A stretch of DNA of 64,000 bases from Hsuehochloa calcarea (Eukaryota; Streptophyta; Magnoliopsida; Poales; Poaceae). The stretch spans positions 10,469,232 through 10,533,231 of the forward strand of contig CM070599.1 of the NCBI GenBank assembly GCA_036346395.1, in the 5' to 3' direction. Positions within the stretch are counted from its first letter, which is position 1. Each line of letters begins with the position of its first letter. The position numbers and the translations under genes are program-made. Positions 19,442 through 31,859 of the stretch are shown piece by piece. Under the pieces are notes generated by a model. That model was not told the DNA's origin. It saw only the letters and a list, made by a program, of their open reading frames with translations, and did no database searches.

Positions 19442-21068
19442 TGAGAGACCATGTGAGAGGTCCTCCTTTGTGAGTGATGAGTATTTGACAACTTGTTGAA
19501 TAGGTTGAGAGTTGAGTCTCTCTGTTTGTACTGCTTCAGGTCAAACAGATAATCGGAACTACTGCTGTGTATGTAGATGAAGTTCCGATAATCGAACTAC
19601 CGCTTTGGAAAAAGGAACTTCCGATTAATCTGGGAATTGTATTCGGTTGAAGTAATCGGAACTTCCGCACCTGGGGTCGCGGTTTGTCCGATAATACTGA
19701 CGTGAGTATTCCTCTAAGACGAAAATCGGAATTGAAAATATGGGAGTGCGGGCGTTCCGATAATCGTAAGTTCTGCAATGGTAAGCGCGGAACTTCCGAT
19801 CATCCTCGACATGCGGACGTTTCGAAATCGGAACTTCCGCTATGGTAAGTGCGAACTTCCGATTGTGTCGAGAATCGCATGCAGAAGGATAGTTTGTGAT
19901 TTTGAGTTTGTATGAGTTTGAGTCTTGTACAAATGTTGATGCTATGATATTGTGCAATGCTATGTGATGTGTTTTTGTCTGTTGTTGACGCAGGACATCG
20001 AGACGGTCGTCGGCGAGACACGAGGTGATCGGACTAGGCGCAGCGGCGCTGAGGTCGAACGGTCGAGATGTGTCAAGACGGCGTGAATCTTGAGGTGGTT
20101 GCAGTCAAGGACAGCAAGGCGCACGGAGGCTTCCAGAAGGTGCGCAAGGGGAAAACGGTCTTTTCGCAAAGCGCACAAGTGGAGGCGTTCCGCTCGGTGT
20201 AGCGGCTTAATGGGTTGAGGCCCATTAGCCAAGGGCTATAAATAGAGGTGAACCTCGGTGTTAGGGTTAGACTTTGAGAGAGAAAATTAGGTTAGCTTGA
20301 GCAAAAGAGTTTGTTTTGCTTTTTGAGAGTTTGTTGAGTTGAGAGGATGAATCAAATCTTGTGTAATCATTCCTCCGTGTTTCCTCTCTGTAATCGCTTG
20401 ATTTCTATCAATGAAACTCGAGGTTTTGATTACTTACTTATGCCTCTCTTCGCTCTCTGCCTCTCTCTTGAATAGCTAGGGTTTTGGTGTATCTTTTGAT
20501 TCCTCTTATGAGATGGCATGAAACTTGATATCTAGAGTCGTATTGCTATTGCTAATCTATCCTCAAAGTTTCATGAGCTAAGAATATGAGAATCTTGTCT
20601 ATTGTGGTTTTTGGTCTTTCTTGCCCCTTCTTCAAGAAATCCGATTTTGCTTTGATTAATGAATCTTTGTTTGCGATTCTTCTCCATGAGGTCAAGATGT
20701 TGTTTAGGATGATGTCCTGTGAAACTTGACCTGAGAAGAGCATTCAAGATTTAGTATTTCGGATTTTTGGGAAAAATCCAAGCGCACTGTTCTTCGGTCA
20801 GGACAATCGGAACTTCCGATTGTCCAAGGCGAATTATCACGGGCGGAACTTCCGCGATCGAACCCGAACTCACGGAGTGCGAACTATCACGTATAATCGA
20901 GCTTCCGATTTCGATGTAATGCATCAAGCTTGTTTTCGTTCTCTGATTTTGCTTCACCCTTCTTGAGATTTCTAGAGGGCTTTGTAGGTTTGTTTAAATA
21001 CAGTAAAGGGAAGTTCTTAATTTTTAAGGCACCATTCACCCCCCCTCTGTTGCCATTTCGGTCCTTCA
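19442..21068 (+). repeat. 5' LTR of C1
   Basis: 1627 bp, TGAGAGACCATGTG...GGTCCTTCA. Palindromic GGAACTTCC/GGAAGTTCC motifs cluster at about 19543-19862 (U3 side) and 20804-20913 (U5 side). TATA box CTATAAATAG at 20236-20245. Confidence 0.9.
20236..20245 (+). promoter_or_regulatory. TATA box in the C1 5' LTR
   Basis: CTATAAATAG is conserved at the matching position in the other LTRs: 47986 (C1 3'), 26631 and 35918 (C3), and 22030-22039 on the minus strand (C2). Confidence 0.75.
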
Positions 21069-21070
21069 AT

Positions 21071-21083
21071 TGGTATCAGAGCC
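21071..21083 (+). other. primer binding site of C1
   Basis: TGGTATCAGAGCC, intact initiator Met-tRNA primer site, two bases after the 5' LTR. Confidence 0.92.
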
Positions 21084-21123
21084 GGTTAGCTCTTCCTTAT
21101 AGATCTTAACCTACGCTTGAGCC

Positions 21124-21209
21124 ATGGCAACGGACAAGTATTCCACCAAGCCTCCAGTCTTTGATGGCTTGAATTACCCCTTCTGGAAGAGCCGAATGGA
21201 AACATACAT
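21124..21209 (+). pseudogene. C1 gag, N-terminal fragment cut by C2
   Basis: The frame opens MATDKYSTKPPVFDGLNYPF, the usual N-terminus of copia gag with the F-D-G-x-N-Y-x-x-W type motif, and stops after about 29 codons where the C2 LTR (TGAAGGACCG on this strand) begins at 21210. TACAT at 21205-21209 would be the C2 target duplication, but its partner is lost in the 40324 deletion. Confidence 0.85.
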
Positions 21210-22787
21210 TGAAGGACCGAAATGGCAACAGAGGGGGGGGGGGGCGAATGGTGCCTAAAAATTAATAACTCCCTTTATCAGATTTAAACAAGTTTACAAA
21301 GATCTCTCGAGATCTAAAGAAAATAAATGAAGCAAGGTCAAAGAACAAAACAAGCCTCGGCCGTTTTTCCGAAATCGAAGCTCCGCCACAAAAAGGAAGT
21401 TCAAAATCGAAGTTCCGAATTCCCGCATGGAAGTTCCGCTTATGTAGTTCATTGTAAAATCTAAGTCTGATTATCCCGATCAAGAATGTAACGCGGGTTT
21501 TTGCCCAAAAATCCAAACTACTTTTGATTTGTTGTTCTTCTCTGGTCAAGTTTCACAGGACATCATCCTAAACAACATCTTGACGATATTGAGAAGAAGT
21601 TGCAAGCAAAGATTCAATAATCAAAGCAAAATCGGGTTTCTTGAAGAATACGAAAGAAAGACCAAAACCCGCGAATAGAGAGATTCTTAGATTCTTAGCT
21701 CATGAAACTTTGAGGATATATTAGCAATATCAAAACGACTCTAGCTCTCAAGTTTCATGCACTCTCATAAGATGAATCAAAAGATACACCGAAACCTAGA
21801 TATTCAACGTATACACAGTGAGAGGAAGAGTTGCAAAATCAAATAATCAAAACCTCAGATTTCATTGGATTGAAACAAGGATTACAGAGGTAAAGCAAAG
21901 AGGAATGATTACAATAGGTTTCAGTTCATACACTCCAACTCAAACACTCTCCAAAAATCCAAACAACCTCTCCAAATGCAAACCCTAATTTTTTCTCCAG
22001 AGTTGCAACCCTATCTCCAGGGTTCTCCCCTATTTATAGCCCTTGGCTAATGGGCCTACAACCCATTAAGCCCACTAGGCCCAAATAGAACCGCCTCCAC
22101 TTGTGCCGCCATAAAAGACCCTTTCGCCTTGCGCACCTTCTGAAGGTTCCGTTTTCCTTCTTGTGCACGACTCGCAACCGCTTCAAGATTCACGCCGCCT
22201 TCGACACATCCCGACTGCTCGACCTCAACGCCTCGCGCTTAGTCCGTCCACGGTCTCGCCACGACTCCATCTCGATGCCCCGCATCATCACAAGCAAAAC
22301 ACATCACATAGCATTGCTCACAATCATAGCAACAACATTTGTATAAGACTCAACCTCATACAACCTCAATTACACAAAATATGCACGCACTGTTCATTTC
22401 TGTGTACAATCGGAAGTTCCGATTATCGGACGTTCCGCTTAACCATAGCGGAAGTTCCGATTATCTGACCGTCCGCACTCCTGTGTTGGAGTATCCGATT
22501 CACAACACACTGTCAAGATATCTAAGTTCCGCGCCCCTGGCGGAAGTTCCGCACTTCAACTCAACAGTAACTATAAAACCTCAGATGAATCGAAGTTCGA
22601 TCATCGAACTTCCGCCTTACACAAAGAAGAGTTCGATCATCGAACTTCCGCAGCCTACACGCGGTAGTTCCGATTATCCCGATTCAAAGACGTATAAAGA
22701 CAAACATGGGGATTCAAAACCCAACCCATCCAACTAGATGTCAATTACTCATCACTCACAAGGGAGGACCTCTCACATGGTCTCTCA
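21210..22787 (-). repeat. 3' LTR of C2
   Basis: 1578 bp; reads TGAAGGACC...GGTCTCTCA on the plus strand, the reverse complement of the C1 LTR. It contains a 12-base G run at 21233-21244 where the sister LTRs have a shorter C run, and the GGAACTTCC motif cluster at about 22409-22680. Confidence 0.88.
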
Positions 22788-24430
22788 ATCTCCCCCTTGA
22801 TGAGTATATTGACAACCACCGAAAAAGCATAAGATGAGTTTGAGTTAAAAATCAAACATGGTCTAAAAAAGAAGTAATAAAGCTCAAGACCATATTGACA
22901 CAAGAGAAAGACTTGAGAAAGATGAAAGAGCAATTTTATTTATCGCAAAAACTCAAGGCTTTTCTCCAAACTTCCAAACTTCTCCAAAAGACTTACTTTT
23001 TCTCCAAAACTTCTCCCCCTTTGGCAATAAAATCATCAACATGCATTTAAGAGGAGGAGATGAAGTTTTTCATTTTAAGCAAGTGGAGCCATGAAGATTA
23101 TCCAAAATGACTATTAGAGAATTACACCAAGCCATAATTCAACAGAAAGCTATCAAGATCATGACAATTGATGTATAGAAAAGCTAAGCCAAAGAAGGCA
23201 TAATCTGAGAATTTGACCAATTTCTTAGCATGCCAAGTGTATGAAGATTATAATCTAGCTAAGAGTTATCCAAGGAAGATGCAAGCCATGTCAAATAATC
23301 TAAGTTGAACCAAGAAGACTCATATTGAACAGCTTTAGAAAGCTACCACCATAAGATTGTCTCATTTGATCCAAAGATTTGGTCTTTTTAATGATAAGCA
23401 CTCTTAGCACATTTTGCTTTTCTGAAAGACATTTATGGATTTATCTTGGTAAAGCAAGTCCTGGACTAGGAGCCATCCACAACTGCCTCCCAAGCTTCAA
23501 CCATTTTTCAATTTTTGAACCATGTGCTAGATCTCAAGCCTTATGCGATCACTCCAAGCAAATGAGACTTAAGGAGGTGATCTTAGGTCATCCAAAACTC
23601 CCCGAAGTTCATGCCTAGTGCAATGGCAAGGGCCTCATGAGAAAGCATTAGTGAGATCGGCTTTTTCGCACAAAAGAGATCATTTTTTTAAATTTTGACC
23701 AAAGATTCAAAGATAAGTCTTGTTTCTTAAAGAACCGATATAGCTTAATCTAAGGTTCAAAAGAGATTCAGACTCAACTCAATTTACTTGACATGGCGAG
23801 AATCATAAAAGGATAACTAACAACTGACTAGTCTCAAGAGTTATCATGACAAGATTTTAATTCAAGTTGAGCAATTTTAGTCATTTCAACATGGTAAAGA
23901 CTAGACTACACATAAAAAGTCATGATAAATTTAGCAATTAAGCACGATCATGGCAAGATGTAAAGCAATGAAAACAGATCATAAGGAATAATAATCGTGG
24001 CTCCATGCAATTTTATTAAAAGTATATCAAAAGCAAGAAAATCCAGATTCCTTCGAATGAGATGCACTTTAATTCAAAGTTGAGTTATGTCAATAAAGAA
24101 GATTCAAAATGAACTCCCCGAACCAAAGGAATAAAATCAAGAAACCGCAAAAGAAACAGTAAAGGCAATCCTTAGAGCATAGATAAGATATAAAGGATAC
24201 TAGCTCGATCGATTCTCATCTTCCCATATGACTCAGAATATCAACTATTCATCCAACAAACTAAGGAGCAAACACTATCCCCTGCCTACCCAAGGGTGGC
24301 CCACCCTTGCTAGAACTCCGTAAGAAGTGAGTAAGCTCAACCTAGAAGAAGAGAAATAGCTAATAAGAAGCACCCTGTAGCATAAGATGAGAATAAGGCC
24401 TAAACAATTTTGCAAGAGAACCACTCTAAC
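22788..24430 (-). other. C2 3' non-coding region with purine tracts
   Basis: On the minus strand AAGGGGGAGAT (22788-22798) abuts the 3' LTR and AAAGGGGGAGAA lies at about 23011-23022. The 1.6-kb stretch is homologous to 33400-35137 in C3 and 45430-47181 in C1. I see no protein-coding frame. Confidence 0.7.
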
Positions 24431-25924
24431 CTATGCCGAAGGACTACACCCAATGCACCCATATGCAATGCAAATGTATGAGTAAGAGCATAATAAAAGT
24501 ATAATACAAGAGTAAAGCATAAGCTCCTTCACAACAGTCCATACGGACAAACCACCCCAAGCTCTCCCGCAGAGTCGAAAACCTAGAGCTATCCAAAGGC
24601 TTAGTGAAGATATCACCAACTGGTGCTCACTCTCCACAAACCGAGCACAATGTCACCCTTCTCTACATGGTCTCGAAGAAAATGATATCTGATATCAATG
24701 TGCTTGGTCCGAGAATGTTGCACTGGGTTCTTAGCAATACAAATTGCGTATGTTATCACAAAAGAGTGGAACATCACAATACTTAACCCAAAGTCCCGCA
24801 GGTCGAGACCATCCAAAGCACTTGGCTACAAAGAATCGGCCGCAAAGAACGCACTCGCCCTCGTAGTGGATTGTGCAACACCGGACTGCTTTCTTGAAGA
24901 CCAATAGACAAGAGAAGTGCCAATGAATTGGCAAGTGCCAGAAGTGCTCTTCCTATCTATCCTACAACAAAGAAAGTCTCGTGATTCTGAAAAGGCTCTA
25001 AGAGATAGACAAGAGGAGGAAGAGTACCAGATACCATAGTCAATGGTAGCTCAAGGTACGAAGATGCGCTTCACCGCTGGCGGTGAGAGACGCGAGGAGA
25101 AGCTCAAACGAGCACACGCATACACAGAGAAATGTATGTCAGGTCTAGAGGCTGTGAGGTACAAGAGAGAGCCAATCATGCTCCTAAACTCCTTTTGATC
25201 AGCAGGTTCACCGTCTTCATCTGGGTCAAGAGATGCTGTGGAAGACATTGGAGTTGAAACTGGCTTTCCATCGCTCATGTCGAAACACTTCAGGAGGTCT
25301 CGAGTATACTTGCCTTGGTGCAGAAAAGTACCCTCCCGAGTCTGTTTGATTTGGAAGCCAAGGAAGAAGCTCAACTCGCCCATCATGCTCATTTCAAACT
25401 CCAAGCTCATGACATCGGAAAACTGGGAAACAAGAGCATGCGAGGAGCCGCCAAAGATAATATCATCCACATAGATCCGACGAGCGGTAAGATCGCTGCC
25501 AAGACGGCGAATGAACAAGGTCTTGTCAATTTTACCCATTTGAAAGTCATGACTCAACAGATAGGACATAAGCATTTCATACCAAGCTCTGGGAGCCTGT
25601 TTGAGTCCATACAAAGCTTTGGAAAGCCTGTAGACATGGTTAGGGTATTTGGGGTTCTCAAACTCGAGGTCATCTAACATAGACTTCTTCCTCAATAAGG
25701 CCATTGAGGAAGGCACTCTTGACATCCATCCTGTAAAGCTTGAAACTCTTAGAAGCCGCAGCGCGCGTAATTCTAATGGCTTCAAGTCCGCTCACAGTGC
25801 AAATGTCTCCTCAAAATCGAGACCCTCAACCTGGGAATAGCCCTGAGCTACCAGTCTAGCCTTGTTTCGAATGACTAACCCATCTTCACTTTGCTTGTTC
25901 TTGAACACCCACTTAGTCCCAATG
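24431..25924 (-). pseudogene. C2 reverse transcriptase and RNase H relic
   Basis: Minus-strand copia RT is best preserved at 25785 down to 25051: HVYRLSKALYGLKQAPRAWY, then the active-site box YVDDIIFGGSS (Asp-Asp codons at about 25462-25470), FEMSMMGELSFFLGFQIKQ and SMIGSLLYLTASRPDIHFSV. Upstream, KWVFKNKQSEDGLV (about 25870-25911) is cut at 25924 by C3. Downstream, the RNase H end IAKNPVQHSRTKHIDIRYHF (about 24670-24730) is readable in another frame. Several frameshifts separate the blocks. In a live element this polyprotein part copies the RNA genome into DNA; here it is dead, though the RT stretch of about 240 codons is the longest open copia frame in the nest. Confidence 0.86.
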
Positions 25925-27442
25925 TGAGAGACCATGTAATTTCGGTTTGGACTGTTTCTGGGCTGAGTCAGGAAAATCGGAACTACCGGCGTTGGAAATA
26001 GGATCTTCCGATTTTCCTGGGTTTTGAGTTCGGCTGAATGAAATCGGAACTTCCGCACAAGGGGTAGCGGAGTGTCCGATATTACTGACGGTTGAGTGTT
26101 CTCTGAGATGCTAATCGGAATTGAATTTCTGGAAAGTCGGATGTTCCGAAGATCGGAAGTACCACTGTGTTAAGCGCGGAACTTCCGATAATTCTGACAA
26201 GTGCGGATGTTCCGGAAATCGGAACTTCCGCTGTGGTAAGTGCGGAACTTCCGATTGTGTCCGTAATCGTGCGTAGAAGATTAATTTGTGATTTTGATTT
26301 TGTATGAGTTTGAGTCTTATACAATTATTGATGCTATGATATTGTGCAATGCTATATGATGTGTTTTTGTCTCGTGTTGATCGCAGGCATCAAGATGGAG
26401 TCGTGGCGAGACACGTGACCGGACTAGGCGCAGGAGGCGTTGAGGTCGAACGGCCGGGATGTGTCAAGACGGCGTGAATCTTGAGGTGGTTGCGTGTCAA
26501 GGACAAGAAGGTGTACGGAGGCTTCCGAAGGTGCGCAAGGGGCGAAGGGTCTTTTCGCAAAGCGGCAAAAGTGGAGGCGGTTCTGTTCAGGTGTAGCGGG
26601 CTTAATGGGTTGGAGGCCCATTAGCAAAGGCTATAAATAGGGGAGAACCCTGGTGTTAGGGTTAGACTTGGTGAGAGAAAATTAGGTTAGCTCTAGAAAA
26701 GGATTTGTTTTGCTTTTTGAGAGCTTGTTGAGAGGGAGAGTATGAATCAAATCTTTGTAATCATTCCTCTTGCTTTACCTCAGAATCGTTGTTTCAATCC
26801 AATGAAATCTGAGGTTTTGATTATTTGACTTTGCAACTCTTCCTCTCTCTGCTTCATGTTGAATATCTAGGGTTTTGACATATCTTTTGATTCGCCTTAA
26901 GAAATAGCATGAAACTTGATATCTAGAGTCGCTTTGATATTGCTATTACATCCTCAAAGTTTCATGAGCTAAGAATCGAGAATCTCGCTTATCATTGGTT
27001 TTGGTCTTTCTTACCCCTTCTTCAAGAAACTGCGTTCTTGGCTTGATCATTGAATCTTTGTTTGCAATTTTCTCCATGAGGTCAAGATGGTGTTTAGGAT
27101 GATGTCCCGTGAAACTTGACCGAGAAGAGCATTCAAGATTTAGTTTTTGGATTTTTGAAAAGAAACCCGAAGATCGTTTCTGGTCAGACAATCGAACTTC
27201 CGATTGTCCATAGCGGAACTATCGCAGCGGAACTTCCCGACCGATTCCGAACTCACCGAGCGGAAGTATCGCGGTAAAATCGAACGTCCGATATTTGATG
27301 TAATGCATCGAACTTATGATTAGTTCTCCGATTTTGTTTTACTCTTCTTGAGAGGGTTTGTAGATCTTATTTAAATACAAGAAAGGGGAGTTCTTAATTT
27401 TAAGGCACCATTCACCCCCTCTGTTGCCATTTCGGTCCTTCA
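25925..27442 (+). repeat. 5' LTR of C3 (internal deletion)
   Basis: 1518 bp; starts TGAGAGACCATGT and then jumps straight to TTTGGTTTGGACTG-like sequence, lacking about 65 bp present in its 3' partner. It ends GGTCCTTCA before the PBS. Confidence 0.86.
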
Positions 27443-27444
27443 AT

Positions 27445-27456
27445 TGGTATCGAGCC
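27445..27456 (+). other. primer binding site of C3, damaged
   Basis: TGGTATCGAGCC, the C1 primer site with CAG reduced to CG. Confidence 0.8.
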
Positions 27457-27497
27457 TGCTAGCTCTTCTTTATAGATCTTAACCTGGCGGTTGAGCC

Positions 27498-30250
27498 ATG
27501 GCAACTGACAAGTATTCCACCAAGCCTCCAGCTTTTGATGGTCGGATTACCCTTCCGAAGAGCCGAATGGAAACTTACATCCGTGCTCGTGGGTATGCCA
27601 TCCGAGAAAGGTGAAGGTCGATTTGTTGCTCTCGCCGATGAAAACATCAATGTGGGAAACATGCCGATGTTGAGGCAAATGCTAAGGCAAGGAACATAAT
27701 CATTCGTGGTTTGAGCGTATGAGTTTGATCGCATTTCTCATTTGATTTACATAACATCCGGGTGACCTCGATGCATACCATGAGGGCACCACCTGATTAA
27801 GACGGTTCGACAAGACCAGCTCAAGCGTGAATACAAGAAATTTGAGATGCTTGTCGGTGAATCTCTTGACGAGTGCTTTTCGCGTTTTCACAAGATTTTG
27901 AGCAACCTCCGAGCGGTCGGTCTTACATACCCCGACTCGGATAACGCCGATGATGCTTTCTCGACTTGATCTTCGTGTTTGGGAGATGAAAGTGACTACC
28001 ATCAAAGATAGCACTGACCTCTCGACTCGACTCTTGATGCGCTTTACTCGCCTCAAGACTCACGAGATTGACATTGTCTCTCAAGGTCAAGTCACAATGA
28101 TGGCTTTAGTCACCGATCCCACTTCGGATCTTCTTCTCGAGTCGACACGTGGGTTCTCCCTAGTCGCTCTCGTGACATAACCGATGATCGCTAGAGCACT
28201 TGAGGATGAACAAACTAGCCCTCCTAGCTCGGAAGTTTTCCCATGCTTACAAGAGGAGGAGGGATGGTAAAAGAGGAGGTCCTGTGATTTGTTTCGAGTG
28301 TGGTGGCCCCAACCACATCCGAGCAAACCGTCCCAAGCTTGGGAAGGGCAAAGGTGACTATGGCGGTCCAAGCAAGAACGACTACATCGACAAGAACCGC
28401 AACACGAAGCCCTCAAAGACTGATCAAGGCAAGAAGAAGTTCCGCAACTTTGGGAAGGCAAAGAAGTTGCTCCATCGCGGCCTCACCGCCTCGATTTAAC
28501 GGACACCCGCCGAGGTGGAGGGGTGGAGGACGATGATGGGAAGGACGATCATGATCCCAAGGACGACGGCAACTTCTCCAAGATGTGCTTCATGGCCCTC
28601 GGGCGAATCGAGCGACAATGAGTGCACTCGACCGATGAGGTTAGTCCCACTTATGACCAGCTTAATGATGCTTTTCTTAAGCTAGGTAGATTCCATGCTA
28701 AGTCTAGGGCTAAGTGTTCGGGTTGGAGAAGGAAGTAGCTAGACTATCACGGAGCTTACTTTACTTACATCCGCTCCCTCCCGTGATGAATGTGACACAT
28801 GTTGTGCTTTGATTGATGATATGGAAAACTAAGGACCTTACATGATAGTGTGTCCTCCGAACTTGACATGATTAAGGTAGAGAACATTAGCCTTCTTGTC
28901 AATTAGAGATGAGTAGGGTAGCACCTCCTTCATCCACTACTGTTGAGGCTATCGCTTGCACCTCATGTGAGGTTAAGGACAATTCGCTTAGAGGTCTTTA
29001 TACCATGTTGCTTGATCCGCCTCAAACTTGTGAAAATTGTAATAATCTCAAGATGAACCTAAACGGCAGATCACAAAATTGTCAATTCCAAGTCGCGCTA
29101 CTAGAGCCTATTGTTTCTTGTTTAAATCTGCCCTAAGTTAATCAATAACTAGAATCAGATTCAAGCAGCTTCAAGAAATGATTGATCACAAGAATAAATT
29201 GGCTCAAGATGCTTCTAAGGATCTTGTTAGCTCACCATGCAAGCAATGTAATAAACTAAAATGTGATTTGATTGCTTTGGATGAAAAATGTGTGAAGCTA
29301 ACTAAGGACCTTCTAGAGACACAATCATCCGCTTGTATTGTGTGTGGGAAGAAGTCTAAGGGTTTGGTAGAGACGCCTAGCAACGTGAACCAACTCATAG
29401 CAAGAGGACTGTTCTCAAAGTCTACCGTGCGTGCACAAGCCAATCTTTCCTCTTTGTTGGTTCTTCTTCGCTCCCTTACCTTCGCTGCCCCTTCTTCCCT
29501 CGCTCTTCTTGCACTCTCTCTTCGGGAGTGTCAGATCTTATGAACACTCTCGAGAGGTTTGTAGGAGGCAAGAAGAAGCTCAATCTCATTCTAGACAAAT
29601 CTAAAATTTGCAGATTTAATCGTGGTCTAGGATATGATATCCAGAGGATATGAGGAAGCATCCACCGCCGTGCTCAAAACCATAGCACTGTGTGTGATCA
29701 AAACTAAGCCCAAGATCGAGAAAGTCAATTTTAAGTCACTGGTTTTGTTCAAAGGATTTCGACAAAGAAGGTGATTCCACCGCAGCTTCGCGCCCTCGTA
29801 AGGCGGTATCATTGCACCTTCACGTAAAGATGGACATTTAGTTGATCATTGCTTCAGCGCGCCAAGATCGCTGAGAGACCGTGTTGAGTTTCTTAGGCAC
29901 ATCTGTGGTCACCCCTGATCTTGAGTGCACCTAAGACCAACATGAGGTCTAGGTTTGTTCCATCCGATGATTTTGGGCAAGATCGAGGACTTGGTTTTTC
30001 CGAAGTTTTCGATTGTCCTCATGCTCCCTGTTGGTCGTAATCTTCGCCGCCCCGAGGGTAGATCTCGCGTTTTCCTTTCGAGATAGCTACCCATGGCGAG
30101 ATCAAGATGTTATCGCACTTCGACTCGCTTCTCCCATAGCAATGGATCCAAAGAACAAGTCGAGATCTTTTGACTTGTTGAGTGACAGAGAGCGAGGGTA
30201 GATAGAGGTCGGCCTTGCTTGACTACTTCATCTGTTTCACGTGTTACTCA
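27498..30250 (+). pseudogene. C3 gag relic with zinc knuckle
   Basis: Begins MATDKYSTKPPAFDG at 27498 and is broken by many one- or two-base indels. The capsid part is recognisable around 27830-28080 (EYKKFEMLVGESLDECFSRF in one frame). The nucleocapsid knuckle lies at 28290-28331, ICFECGGPNHIRANRPKLGK, with C-x2-C-x4-H-x4 spacing but Arg (CGT) in place of the last Cys. A Lys-rich tail and a long, weakly conserved region follow to about 30250. The unusually long gag-to-protease interval fits Sirevirus-like elements. The matching region in C1 is 40325-42240. Confidence 0.75.
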
Positions 30251-30289
30251 AGATTGGGTGCCAAAATCACCGCTGATTCACCCCAAGAT

Positions 30290-30520
30290 CGAGACTTTAC
30301 TGCTTGACTCTGTGGTCACGGCCGAAGGAAAGGTCCGGATTGTAGACTCGTTGTTCACGCTATATGACCTGTGAGTCCCGCTGGTTTTCTTCCCTAGCCC
30401 GCGCCGTGTGATGAGACGATCACCTTGAGATGCTTCATTTGGGCACGCCATCGCTAAAGGTAAAGTGAGCATTAATAATTCCTTTATTTTGAAAGATGTT
30501 GCCTTAGTAAGTAAGTCGCA
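30290..30520 (+). pseudogene. C3 protease relic
   Basis: The copia protease active-site region (normally W-x-x-D-S-G) is recognisable as GGATTGTAGACTC at about 30338-30350, with the Ser-Gly codons damaged, followed by FILKDVALVSK (about 30483-30515). The parallel stretch in C1 is 42330-42545. Confidence 0.6.
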
Positions 30521-30699
30521 GATAATCTGCCGCCTCTCACCACCGATGACGGTATGAGGTGAGCTTTAAGAAAACAATTGCAAAATTCTTGATTCTTCTG
30601 TAGTCTAGTTTATGGATTTCTCGATATGGGAGGATCTTTCGTGCTGATTTTTCCGAGTCTTCCGTGATCCTCTCTGTGTTTAGTAGCTTCAATCCCGTG

Positions 30700-31780
30700 A
30701 TTTGACTTTCTCGCATAGGAGACTTGGTCATATAGGATTTGATCATCCGACCCGAGTTAGCGCCACGATCTCATTCGTGGTTTGCCAAACTCAAAATGGT
30801 CAAGGATCTTGTTTGTGCTCCTTGCCGCACGGCAAAATGGTTGCCGCTTCACATCCTCCAGCCATAAATGACTATGACAGATGCACTGTGTCAATCGCCC
30901 ATATGGACACAAGAGGGACCAAACTAGAGTGCAACGAGAGGAGGAAGTGGTACGCACTTGTCGTGGTCGATGACTTCTCGAGGTATTCTTGGGTGTTTTT
31001 CTTAGCCTCAAGGATGAGACGCTTACTCTTTTCGTGGTCTTTTAGTAGGCTTTCTGCTGAGCTCCCTGTGCATTACGAGCAACCAGACCGATAATGGCAC
31101 CGAGTTCAAGAATTCCTACTTTGAGAGTTTTTGTGGTGAGACAGTGTAGAGCACCGCCTGCTCCATACGCCCCCAACAAAATGGCGCTGTGGAGAGGAAG
31201 AACCTGCACTTGGTCGAGATGGCCAGACGATGCTTGATGAGTACTCTACACCTAGGAAGTTTTAATGAGGCAATTGCTACCGCTTGTCATGTTTCTAACA
31301 GAGTTTTTCTTCTGCACTCTTGCATCGCACTTCTTATGAGTTGAGATATGGGCGAAACCCAATGGCCTCGCATTTTCGTGTGTTTGGTTGCAAGTGTTTT
31401 ATTCTCAAGTCCGGGAACCTAGATAAGTTCGAGTCACGATCTTGTGATGGGATCTTTCCGGGTTACTCGACTTCTTCTCGTGCCTATAGAGTCCGGAATC
31501 ATGAGTCTAGTAAATTGTTAGAGACTCGTGAGGTGACCTTCGATGAGGCCACCGGGACTAGGCTCGATATCTCGTGTTCTTTAGAGCACCTGAGTCCATC
31601 TTTGTGGACGAAGAGGAAGACGGAGATGAAGGTTGTCTACCCGATCCAGCTTCTTCCTCCTCCTCTTGAGGTGCCTTCTTCCACCGCACTCGAGGAGATC
31701 GCCCTACCTTTCGCTTCTTCCAAGCTAGTGGCTCTGCTCCTATCTCATCCGATCATGAGGTAGAGGCCACTTCTTCATCT
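30700..31780 (+). pseudogene. C3 integrase relic (with pre-integrase domain)
   Basis: The His/Cys zinc-binding pre-integrase part reads FSHRRLGHIGFDHPTRVS (about 30707-30760) and CRTAKMV-like sequence to about 30840. The catalytic core shows VVVDDFSRYSWVFFLAS (about 30961-31011) with the first Asp, and the second Asp in an S/D-N-G-T-E-F context at about 31088-31108, frame-shifted. The C-terminal part, HRTSYELRYGRNPMASHFRV (from 31323) then FGCKCFILKSGNLDKFESRS, is the longest intact piece. Integrase ahead of RT is the Ty1/copia gene order. Integrase inserts the cDNA into the nuclear genome; this one is inactive. Confidence 0.84.
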
Positions 31781-31859
31781 CACCTCGACCTCCAAGACAC
31801 ATTCAAAAGGACCATCCTTCAGAGCAGATAATTGAGACCTCTTCGAGCGTGTCACACGC

